Below, in pieces: positions 1-7,147 of a DNA stretch of 15,708 nt. The notes under the pieces are model-generated. The model worked only from the letters and a program-made list of their open reading frames with translations, searched no databases and was not told where the DNA came from. Position numbers and translations under genes: made by a program. This stretch comes from JACKOD01 sp041591635. GTDB taxonomy: Bacteria; Pseudomonadota; Gammaproteobacteria; Pseudomonadales; Oleiphilaceae. The stretch spans positions 1 to 15,708 of the forward strand of contig JBFHRO010000060.1 in the NCBI GenBank assembly GCA_041591635.1, written 5' to 3'. The first letter of the stretch is position 1; every line of letters begins with the position of its first letter.

Positions 1-6
1 GCGCGT

Positions 7-34
7 ATTCTACAGCACCACTTCTCACTGTCAA
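7..34 (-). promoter_or_regulatory. sigma-70 promoter with GC discriminator, firing out of the left edge (proximal copy)
   Basis: Read on the minus strand there is a perfect -35 TTGACA (29-34), a 16-nt spacer and a -10 TAGAAT (7-12), followed by the GC-rich discriminator ACGCGC at the window edge. An A-rich run lies just upstream of the -35 (minus-strand reading of 35-44), as in an UP element. A near-consensus -35, a 16-nt spacer and a GC discriminator are typical of stringently controlled rRNA and tRNA promoters in gammaproteobacteria. The transcript would leave the window at once, so its product cannot be seen. The elements are directly visible; the stable-RNA role is inferred. Confidence 0.6.
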
Positions 35-178
35 CTCTTTTTTTCAGCCTTCGCAGGCCTCAAAACCGCTCACAGCCACATCGCTCAACATCAATTAAAA
101 TCAAATATAACCAATGTAAAACAATGTGTTACAAATCCATCCCCTCAACCCGGGAAACCCCGTCTCAAGGAGGTGCGC

Positions 179-206
179 ATTCTACCTGATATCAAATTGA
201 TGTCAA
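179..206 (-). promoter_or_regulatory. sigma-70 promoter with GC discriminator (distal tandem copy)
   Basis: This second copy has the same architecture as the one at 7-34. On the minus strand it reads TTGACA (201-206), 16 nt, then TAGAAT (179-184) and a GCGCAC discriminator. The two copies are 172 bp apart and share a bipartite frame: on the plus strand ATTCTAC, 15 unrelated bases, then TGTCAAC. They look like tandem P1/P2 promoters for a gene left of the window. The promoter lies just downstream of the purT stop, so it does not serve purT. The sequence between the two copies (35-170) shows no tRNA cloverleaf and no ORF, so it is probably leader. Confidence 0.65.
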
Positions 207-257
207 CCTTCAAACACACAGGATTTTAGTATGGAACATAGCTGCCAAAAGGCAAGC

Positions 258-1445
258 TCAACCCGCCACCGAAGCAACAATTTTTTGCCTAACATGCTTT
301 GCCTTGGATACAGCCTCATCCAGAGTCTTTCCCATGGCCAAACCAACACCCATTCTTCGACGACCACTGAGCGACGGCTTGCCAAATAACCTCAGATCTG
401 TATTTGGCTCGCTTAATGCTTCAGCAAGGCCAGAATAGCTAATGCTGGTTCCAACACCCGCAACAAGCAAGGCAGATGAAGCGCAAGCGCCCCGCTGCAC
501 GATTTGCGGAATCGGCAACCCCAGAATCGCGCGGGCATGCAGCGCAAACTCTGAAAGATTCTGCGAGATCAGGGTAACCAAGCCTGTATCATGGGGCCTG
601 GGTGATACTTCACTGAACGTAACCTGATCGCCCTTCACAAAAAACTCAACACCAAAAACCCCAAGACCGCCGAGCGCACCGACGACCGAGCGAGCCATCC
701 GTTTGGCCTCATCGAGTGCGGTCTGCGTCATTGGCTGAGGCTGCCAGGATTCACGATAGTCGCCATCTTCTTGTACATGTCCAATTGGATCACAGAAGCT
801 TATTCCACCAGCGTGACTTACCGTGAGAAGGGTTATTTCATAATCAAACTCGACGAGACTCTCAACAATGATCATTCCTCCACCAGCACGACCACCCTGC
901 TGCGCATAGCTCCAGGCTGATTCCAGTTGCTCGACAGCATGCACGATTGTTTGACCCTTTCCTGACGAACTCATCACCGGCTTAATGACCACAGGCAAGC
1001 CAATATCAGAAACCGCTGCCAGCAACCCATCAAACGTCTGAGCAAAGCAATATCGCGATGTTCGCAACCCCAACTCTTCTGCGGCCAGGCGACGAATACC
1101 CTCCCGGTTCATGGTCAGATGCACAGCTCTTGCGGATGGAACAATTACATACCCCTCAGCTTCCAGCCTGACCAATTCGGACGTCGCTATCGCCTCAATT
1201 TCCGGGACGACCAGGTCTGGATTTTCTGCTTCGATCACCGATCTGAGCTGTGCCGGATCCAACATATCAATTACATGAGATCTATGTGCTACCTGCATCG
1301 CAGGGGCATTGGGATAGCGGTCTATTGCCGTCACCTCCACCCCCAAACGCTGCAATTCAATTACCAGCTCTTTTCCCAACTCGCCTGCACCACACAGCAA
1401 AACCTTTGTGGCTGTCGCGGAAAGCGGCGTCCCAATGGTTATCAT
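258..1445 (-). CDS. purT: Formate-dependent phosphoribosylglycinamide formyltransferase PurT (GAR transformylase 2)
   Basis: PurT uses ATP and formate to convert GAR to FGAR in step 3 of purine synthesis, as a folate-independent alternative to PurN. The 395-aa product is close to the 392 aa of the E. coli enzyme. The N-terminal nucleotide-binding fold shows LLCGAGELGKE at residues 16-26. The ATP-grasp core follows: VVIKPVMSSSGKGQ (phosphate-binding loop), GMIIVESLVEFDYEITLL, then the metal/substrate segment FSEVSPRPHDTGLVTLISQ. The ATG sits in a TAATG junction with the stop of the upstream DUF1289 gene. A strong ribosome binding site (AGGAGAGGAAG) lies inside that upstream gene, so translation is probably coupled. 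No strong terminator follows; a weak hairpin with a four-base loop lies at about 241-257. The family assignment is secure. Confidence 0.97.
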   Translation of the reverse strand: MITIGTPLSATATKVLLCGAGELGKELVIELQRLGVEVTAIDRYPNAPAMQVAHRSHVIDMLDPAQLRSVIEAENPDLVVPEIEAIATSELVRLEAEGYVIVPSARAVHLTMNREGIRRLAAEELGLRTSRYCFAQTFDGLLAAVSDIGLPVVIKPVMSSSGKGQTIVHAVEQLESAWSYAQQGGRAGGGMIIVESLVEFDYEITLLTVSHAGGISFCDPIGHVQEDGDYRESWQPQPMTQTALDEAKRMARSVVGALGGLGVFGVEFFVKGDQVTFSEVSPRPHDTGLVTLISQNLSEFALHARAILGLPIPQIVQRGACASSALLVAGVGTSISYSGLAEALSEPNTDLRLFGKPSLSGRRRMGVGLAMGKTLDEAVSKAKHVRQKIVASVAG

Positions 1446-1699
1446 TACTTCCTCTCCTGCACCGGTTGTACTAGAAAACTGTTGGATTCACGGTGCGCCA
1501 CACGAGCCAACACGTCCATCCGCTCATTGGCCGACATTTCCCCCCAACGGCTAATCTCACCTCCCGAGCGAAAACAACCAATACAAATATCCTGCTCATT
1601 TAAAGCACAAATTCCTACGCATGGCGAGTTAACGCCAACACTATCGCGCAAACCTGGATTACTGCTCACCACTTTACACTCCGCACAAAACCGAGACAT
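1445..1699 (-). CDS. DUF1289 family small cysteine-rich protein
   Basis: This 84-aa protein carries the DUF1289 signature SPCVGIC, then ICIGC, then EISRWGEM (about residues 26-56). The four cysteines C27, C31, C39 and C42 fit a metal site. The function of the family is not established. The stop overlaps the purT start by one base (TAATG), so the two genes form an operon. The ATG at 1699 has no visible Shine-Dalgarno sequence. Two in-frame GTG codons at 1672 and 1669 follow a GGAG at good spacing and would give a protein of about 74-75 aa. That shorter form is closer to usual DUF1289 lengths and would lose the extra N-terminal CxxC (C5, C8). Identity is confident; the start is not settled. Confidence 0.85.
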   Translation of the reverse strand: MSRFCAECKVVSSNPGLRDSVGVNSPCVGICALNEQDICIGCFRSGGEISRWGEMSANERMDVLARVAHRESNSFLVQPVQERK

Positions 1700-1805
1700 C
1701 GCAACAACATAAACAACAAGCTTCGAGAGAATACAGTTTACTTTACGCCACGCCGGGTTTTCTGAATACTTGGCGTTTTTACAGACACGAAATCAAGGCT
1801 CAATA

Positions 1806-2360
1806 ATGAAGTTCTGCAATCAGTGCGGCAACCTTGTCGAAAGAAAAGTTCCCGTAGGGGATTCACGCATGCGATATGTGTGCACTCAATGCAACACCAT
1901 TCATTACGAAAACCCCAAGATCGTATCGGGCACCCTGCCGCTGCATCAAAGCAAAATACTGTTATGTAAGCGCGCTATTGAACCACGAAAAGGCTACTGG
2001 ACACTGCCGGCAGGATTTATGGAAAACCAAGAGTCAACGGTAGAAGCTGCAATTCGCGAAACGTGGGAAGAAGCGAGAGCAGAGGTGGACATCATTAACC
2101 TCTACACCATCATCGATGTCCCCCAAATCAATCAGGTACACCTGTTTTTTCTGGCAAATCTCACAAGCCCGAATTTTTCGGCCGGCGAAGAAAGCCTCGA
2201 AGTGGATCTGTTCGATCTGGATGCCATACCCTGGTCCGATATCGCCTTTCCAACAGTCTCCGAAACACTAAAACAGTATCAGATCGATCATGAAAAACAG
2301 GAAGGCTTTCCCCTGCATACGAAGTCCATCCGGCGCCCTGCAACTCGCGTCAAGAGTTGA
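1806..2360 (+). CDS. Nudix hydrolase with N-terminal zinc ribbon
   Basis: This 184-aa protein is predicted to be cytosolic. A zinc ribbon at the N-terminus has two CxxC pairs (C4/C7 and C26/C29), followed by HYENPKIV, the usual start of the Nudix_N_2 plus Nudix arrangement. The Nudix box is at residues 70-92: G70, E76, R84, E85, E88 and E89 are all present, which gives the Mg2+-binding REXXEE core. The usual glycine near the end of the box is replaced by R91. The substrate, a nucleoside diphosphate linked to some group, cannot be predicted. The ATG at 1806 is preceded by AAGG at 7-nt spacing; an in-frame TTG at 1770 would add 12 unsupported residues. The gene is divergent from the DUF1289/purT operon and converges with the next gene, with an 11-bp overlap of coding ends. 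Confidence 0.93.
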   Translation: MKFCNQCGNLVERKVPVGDSRMRYVCTQCNTIHYENPKIVSGTLPLHQSKILLCKRAIEPRKGYWTLPAGFMENQESTVEAAIRETWEEARAEVDIINLYTIIDVPQINQVHLFFLANLTSPNFSAGEESLEVDLFDLDAIPWSDIAFPTVSETLKQYQIDHEKQEGFPLHTKSIRRPATRVKS

Positions 2361-2658
2361 TTTTGTAATACTCAAAAGCAGGCTCTTCATAGGGATGAAC
2401 CTGCCTTAATACCTGCAAGGCAACCTGTATCAAATGATCTTCAACAACCATTTCGACCTTGAACTCCGGAATGCGCTCGACGACCCCTTTTGCACCCACA
2501 AACGGCTGACTGGCTTCGTTAGCGCGAAATTGTCCCTGCCCAAGAACCTGCCAACAGCAAGAATCGTAATTACCCATTCTCCCGGCGCCAACCGCGAAAA
2601 GGGCCGATTTGACATCCTCCACCTGATCAACAGGCGCATAAAACGATAGTTTATACAT
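2350..2658 (-). CDS. YqfO/NIF3-like single-domain protein
   Basis: This 102-aa protein matches the small domain that is inserted in some NIF3 (DUF34) proteins such as YqfO and that also occurs alone in proteobacteria. Visible signatures are GAGRMGNYDSCCWQ (residues 24-36), GQGQFR, the KGVVERIPEFKVEM stretch, and the terminal HPYEEPAFEYY (residues 88-98), all family hallmarks. No biochemical function is firmly known; the fold resembles PII/CutA-type small domains. The ATG at 2658 gives the expected length; a TTG at 2697 would add 13 residues unlike the family. The ribosome binding site is poor. The gene is convergent with the Nudix gene and their last 11 bp overlap. Confidence 0.86.
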   Translation of the reverse strand: MYKLSFYAPVDQVEDVKSALFAVGAGRMGNYDSCCWQVLGQGQFRANEASQPFVGAKGVVERIPEFKVEMVVEDHLIQVALQVLRQVHPYEEPAFEYYKINS

Positions 2659-2956
2659 AACCGGGGTCACACGTATCGAACGCCTCAAAAGGCGCAAAAC
2701 GCCACGAAATACTCACAGCCTCGGTGGATATCTTTGTGGATAGAATATGCGCAAAACACCAAATCTTAATAAAATCAAGAAACATGGCAATCTGATCAAA
2801 AGTTATTCCGAGACACTTTCTCTTTTATATCATGAGGATATATGCACATTCAGAAAACACTCAGTGAACTATAGTCCAGGAATAATGGTTTTTTGTTTAC
2901 TGACTCAATGTGCATAAGAATCACTCTGGGTATACAGTTCTAAACCCGCCACAGAG
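2659..2956. other. AT-rich intergenic region between the yqfO-like gene and purL
   Basis: This 298-bp gap upstream of the YqfO-like gene and downstream of purL has no credible ORF and no T-tailed terminator for purL. It contains two direct copies of GTGGATA 12 bp apart (2724-2730 and 2736-2742). The second lies in TGTGGATAG, one mismatch from a DnaA box. It also contains a 10-bp perfect inverted repeat, TATGCACATT (2841-2850) and AATGTGCATA (2907-2916), extendable to 12 of 13 bp. The promoter of the YqfO-like gene should be here, but no convincing -35/-10 pair is visible. Confidence 0.4.
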
Positions 2957-5900
2957 CTAACCGAACCATTTTCGGGCATTGGCAAACATGCGAAACCAGG
3001 GGGCATTTTCACCCCATGCCTCGGGGTGCCACGAATTCTGAACCGTTCGGAACACGCGCTCAGGATGAGGCATCATAATAGTGACACGGCCATCCACCGA
3101 TGTAACACCCGTAATACCCACAGGTGAGCCATTCGGATTTGCAGGGTAGCGTTCAGTGATAACACCATGGTTGTCTATGTACTGAAGGGCAATCAAACCC
3201 GCTGTTTGCAGTCGCGTCAAGACTCCCGCATTGGCAAACTCTGCCCGACCCTCTCCATGCGCGACAGCAATAGGAAGACGAGAACCCGTCATACCCTGCA
3301 AGAAAGCGGAATGGGTGTTTCCTATCTCCACCATGGCCACGCGGGCCTCAAACTGCTCGGAGCGATTGCGTACAAAGTGTGGCCACAATTCAGCGCCAGG
3401 AATCAGAGCTTTGAGATTGGACAGCATTTGGCAACCGTTACAGACGCCGAGTGTCAGCGTATCGGTTCGTTCAAAAAAACGTGAAAACTCTTTACGCACG
3501 GTCGCATTAAACAAAATCGACTTGGCCCAACCTTCACCGGCCCCCAACACATCACCGTAAGAGAATCCACCACAAGCAACGAGCGCGTTAAAAGTATCAA
3601 GCGACACCGAGCCAGAAAGAATATCACTCATATGCACATCAATTGCCGAGAAACCGGCACGGTCAAACGCGGCGGCCATTTCGACCTGCCCATTCACCCC
3701 CTGTTCCCGCAGCACAGCAACCTTTGGCCGAGCCCCCGTATTGATGAACGGCAAGGCGATGTTTTCGTGGGGATCAAAGCTTAACTTGGCATGCAAGCCG
3801 GGATTGGATTCATCCAGAATCCCGTCAAACTCTTGCTGGGCACATTCAGTGTTGTCCCGAATTGCCTGTAGCTGATAACTGGTTTCCGACCACAAGCGCT
3901 GGAAATAGACCCGGGAGTTCGCCAGCACAGGCTCATCATCGAACAGAAAGCGAATTTCATCTGCATCGTTGATATTGCCAATCACCAGCGTGTGCTCTCC
4001 CAAACCGGCCGCGCTGAACTGGGCCAAGACGAACTCCGTATCCTCGGCGCGCACCTGGATGACGGCTCCCAACTCCTCGTTAAACAGTTCACTGGCAAAA
4101 TGCTTCTTTTCTTCGGCCAGTAGATCCAGTCTGACATCAATGCCGACCTTGCCTGCAAATGCCATTTCACACAGCGTCACGAACATGCCGCCATCGGAGC
4201 GATCGTGGTAAGCCAGCAGCTTTCCATCGGCATTCAATCCCTGGATCACCGCGAAGAAGGCCTTGAGATCTTCCGGATCATCCACGTCAGGCGCAACAGC
4301 CCCCGCCTGACGATAAACCTGAGCCAGTGCCGATCCCCCCAGGCGATTCTGACCATTGGCCAGATCAATCAGGATAATGTCCGTGTTGCCTTCTACTGAC
4401 TTGAGCTCTGGCGTCAGTGTCTGGCGCACGTCTGCAACCGGGGCAAATCCCGATACGATCAGTGACAAAGGTGCAACAACCGACTTTTGCTTGCCGTTTT
4501 GCTCCCATACCGTTTTCATCGACATGGAATCCTTGCCTACCGGTATTGAAATCCCAAGCTGCGGGCACAAGTCCATACCGACCGCCCTGACTGTCTCGTA
4601 CAGGTTTTCATCTTCTCCCGGGTGCCCTGCTGCAGCCATCCAGTTAGCCGACAATTTCACATCAGACAGCTTTTCGATCCGCGCCGCCGCAATGTTGGTA
4701 ATGACTTCACCGACGGCCATACGACCAGACGAGGGCGCATCCACAACCGCAATCGGTGTGCGCTCCCCTATTGCCATAGCCTCTCCGGCATAACCGTCAA
4801 AGCTTGCCGCCGTCACAGCCACATCGGACACCGGCACCTGCCAAGGCCCAACCATTTGATCTCTGGCAACCAGCCCGGTCACCGATCTGTCACCAATAGT
4901 GATCAAAAAGCTTTTGCTGCCCACCGCAGGCAATCTGAGGATCCTCTGCGCAGCCTCGTTGATATCAATGGCTGTCGCGTCAAAGATGGATTTAGTGAAG
5001 GCTTTGCGTGCAATGCTGCGCTTCATTTTGGGCGGTTTGCCAAAAAGCACCTGCATGGGCAAATCGACTGGTGCGTCGTTGAAATGAGAGTCTGTCACCT
5101 GCAAATGCAATGCTTCCGTAGCCTGTCCCACAATGGCATAGGGGCAACGTTCGCGCCTGCAGATCTCCTCGAAGCGGGATAAGTCCTCCGGCTCAACCGC
5201 CAGCACATAACGCTCCTGTGATTCGTTACACCAGATCTCCAGGGGTGCCATTCCTGGTTCATCATTAGGAACCTGCCGCAGATCGAAGCGACCACCGCGC
5301 CCGCCATCTTTTACGAGTTCAGGAAACGCATTGGAAAGCCCCCCCGCGCCTACGTCGTGAATAAAGGCAATGGGGTTTTGTTCGCCCAGTTGCCAACACC
5401 TGTCAATCACTTCTTGACAGCGGCGCTCCATCTCGGGATTTTCACGCTGCACCGAAGCAAAATCCAGATCCTCGCAGCTTGCCCCGGAATCCATAGACGA
5501 TGCCGCACCGCCGCCCAACCCGATTAACATCGCGGGCCCGCCCAGCACGATCAGTCGTGCCGTTGCAGAGAAACCGTCCTTCTGGACATGGCCGGAACGA
5601 ATATTTCCCATCCCTCCTGCGAGCATGATGGGCTTGTGATATCCCCTTACCTCCAACCCATTGGGCCCTGCAACCTCTTCTTCGTAGGTTCTGAAATAAC
5701 CGCAAAGATTCGGCCGCCCAAACTCATTATTGAAGGCAGCCCCGCCAAGCGGGCCCTGGATCATAATATCCAGAGCCGAAGTGATTCTCCCCGGTTTACC
5801 GAAATCACCCTCCCACGGCTGAACAAAACCGGGAATTCGTAGATTCGAGACTGAAAACCCAGTGAGCCCCGCTTTTGGCTTTGCCCCCTTGCCCGTCGCC

Positions 5901-6862
5901 CCCTCATCTCTGATTTCACCCCCGGCACCCGTGGACGCTCCCGAAAACGGCGAGATCGCCGTAGGGTGATTGTGCGTTTCCACCTTCATCAAGATATGTA
6001 TGGGTTCTTGCTGACTATGGTATTCACGGGTTTGCGGATCGGGGAAAAAGCGTCTGGCAACAGAGCCCTCGATGACAGCAGCATTGTCCTTGTACGCCGA
6101 CAAGACACCACCAGGATTGCTTTCGTAGGTGTTCTTGATCATGGCGAACAGCGATTTATCTTGCTCTTCCCCATCAATATCCCAGGAAGCATTAAATATT
6201 TTGTGGCGACAATGCTCAGAGTTCGCCTGGGCAAACATCATAAGCTCCACATCGGTGGGATCGCGCTTGAGCTCTAAAAAGGCCTTGACCAGATAATCCA
6301 TTTCATCATCGGCCAATGCCAGGCCCAGCCTCGCATTGGCACTTTCCAATGCCTGCCGGCCATAAGAAAGCACATCCACACGAGACAGGCTTTTAGGCTC
6401 GCCATGCCGAAATAACAACTCAGCTCCGGCAACCTCATGAAAAACGGACTGGGTCATTCGGTCGTGCAGCAACGCCGATATCCTTTGTCTGCTATCCACG
6501 CCCAGCTTGTTGCTTGCGCTGCGCACGTAATACGCCACCCCACGTTCGATTCGCTGGATTTCCACAAGTCCGCAATTGTGTGCAATATCGGTGGCCTTGC
6601 TCGACCAGGGGGAAATGGTGCCAGGGCGAGGCACCACCAGGAACAAGGTTCCTGAGACTGCCTCTACCGCTGCTTTCGGGCCGTATTGAAGAAGCTGGTT
6701 CAGTGTATTCAGGGATGAGGCATCCAGCGTTCCCCGTGTATCCACGAAGTGCATGTATTCCGCGTAAACACCCTCTACTTCCGGGCATTCCCTCTGGATT
6801 AAAGTGAGCAGTTTCTGGTTACGAAAAGCAGACAGCGCGGGAGCGCCTCGCAGTTCCAACAT
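2957..6862 (-). CDS. purL: Phosphoribosylformylglycinamidine synthase PurL (large, single-chain form)
   Basis: PurL catalyses the ATP- and glutamine-dependent conversion of FGAR to FGAM in step 4 of purine synthesis. The 1301-aa protein is the long proteobacterial form. It has an N-terminal PurS-like domain, then a linker with ANSEHCRHKIF (about 213-223). Two AIRS-like halves follow, with VETHNHPTAISPFSGASTG from about 294, and GGMGNIRSGHVQK and IPVGKDSMSMKT further on. A class I glutaminase domain starts at about 1043. Its nucleophile Cys, at about 1138, lies in LGVCNGCQM, and the His-Glu pair is in MMPHPERVFR near the end. The ATG at 6862 (MLELRGAPALSAF) matches the family N-terminus. A longer reading frame from a GTG at 6928 adds 22 unconserved residues. 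A weak GAGG lies 12 nt upstream of the chosen start. Downstream there is only AT-rich spacer. Confidence 0.98.
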   Translation of the reverse strand: MLELRGAPALSAFRNQKLLTLIQRECPEVEGVYAEYMHFVDTRGTLDASSLNTLNQLLQYGPKAAVEAVSGTLFLVVPRPGTISPWSSKATDIAHNCGLVEIQRIERGVAYYVRSASNKLGVDSRQRISALLHDRMTQSVFHEVAGAELLFRHGEPKSLSRVDVLSYGRQALESANARLGLALADDEMDYLVKAFLELKRDPTDVELMMFAQANSEHCRHKIFNASWDIDGEEQDKSLFAMIKNTYESNPGGVLSAYKDNAAVIEGSVARRFFPDPQTREYHSQQEPIHILMKVETHNHPTAISPFSGASTGAGGEIRDEGATGKGAKPKAGLTGFSVSNLRIPGFVQPWEGDFGKPGRITSALDIMIQGPLGGAAFNNEFGRPNLCGYFRTYEEEVAGPNGLEVRGYHKPIMLAGGMGNIRSGHVQKDGFSATARLIVLGGPAMLIGLGGGAASSMDSGASCEDLDFASVQRENPEMERRCQEVIDRCWQLGEQNPIAFIHDVGAGGLSNAFPELVKDGGRGGRFDLRQVPNDEPGMAPLEIWCNESQERYVLAVEPEDLSRFEEICRRERCPYAIVGQATEALHLQVTDSHFNDAPVDLPMQVLFGKPPKMKRSIARKAFTKSIFDATAIDINEAAQRILRLPAVGSKSFLITIGDRSVTGLVARDQMVGPWQVPVSDVAVTAASFDGYAGEAMAIGERTPIAVVDAPSSGRMAVGEVITNIAAARIEKLSDVKLSANWMAAAGHPGEDENLYETVRAVGMDLCPQLGISIPVGKDSMSMKTVWEQNGKQKSVVAPLSLIVSGFAPVADVRQTLTPELKSVEGNTDIILIDLANGQNRLGGSALAQVYRQAGAVAPDVDDPEDLKAFFAVIQGLNADGKLLAYHDRSDGGMFVTLCEMAFAGKVGIDVRLDLLAEEKKHFASELFNEELGAVIQVRAEDTEFVLAQFSAAGLGEHTLVIGNINDADEIRFLFDDEPVLANSRVYFQRLWSETSYQLQAIRDNTECAQQEFDGILDESNPGLHAKLSFDPHENIALPFINTGARPKVAVLREQGVNGQVEMAAAFDRAGFSAIDVHMSDILSGSVSLDTFNALVACGGFSYGDVLGAGEGWAKSILFNATVRKEFSRFFERTDTLTLGVCNGCQMLSNLKALIPGAELWPHFVRNRSEQFEARVAMVEIGNTHSAFLQGMTGSRLPIAVAHGEGRAEFANAGVLTRLQTAGLIALQYIDNHGVITERYPANPNGSPVGITGVTSVDGRVTIMMPHPERVFRTVQNSWHPEAWGENAPWFRMFANARKWFG

Positions 6863-7147
6863 CGTTAGTCTTAGCCTCTTAAGGGTGTTGGCAGGAAGCC
6901 GCGTATGATACTCGAAAGCCACTCGCACATACAGACTGGTATGGGCGTAAAACCAGACACGCCATCATTCAAGATGCGGACACAACAACACAGCCTCCGC
7001 GCTCGACCCTTCTTGTAAAAACGTGCTTATTTCATCAAATTGCAAACTATAGCGCTTGAATTTTGATCAAGCTAAAGGAACAATTCAATCAGGCATACTG
7101 GATAGTAAATTTCGCCAGCAGGGATTTTGCTGACACAAGGCTGAAGC
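6863..7147. promoter_or_regulatory. Divergent purL / mltF control region
   Basis: This 285-bp spacer must hold the promoters of purL (leftward) and mltF (rightward). No consensus -35/-10 pair stands out, and there is no PurR-type palindrome near purL. An imperfect inverted repeat, GCTTGA (7054-7059) with TCAAGC (7067-7072), lies about 80 bp before mltF and could be an operator or chance. AAGG at 7137-7140 is the mltF ribosome binding site. The regulatory role follows from geometry rather than from a recognised site. Confidence 0.35.

Noticed and set aside
35..170. A tRNA or small RNA gene between the two left-edge promoters
   Set aside because: No cloverleaf, T-arm GTTCGA-type motif or terminator could be found. 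It is more simply leader DNA between tandem promoters.
1119..1712. Plus-strand ORF of 197 codons across purT and the DUF1289 gene
   Set aside because: Both genes beneath it are confidently assigned on the other strand. The translation is a low-complexity shadow.
1744..1780. Hairpin ACGCCA/TGGCGT followed by T's before the Nudix gene as a terminator or attenuator
   Set aside because: A six-base stem with a loop of more than 20 bases is too weak, and it lies in the 5' region of the gene with no leader peptide visible.
2927..2938. CTGGGTATACAG as a LexA (SOS) box near the purL end
   Set aside because: The CTG and CAG are 6 nt apart rather than 10, and it lies downstream of purL with no gene to control.
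3167..6807. Many plus- and minus-strand ORFs of 60-190 codons inside purL (for example 4356-4793 and 4622-5182 on the plus strand)
   Set aside because: They are frame shadows of a fully conserved PurL. They lack ribosome binding sites and family signatures, and have composition typical of antisense translation.
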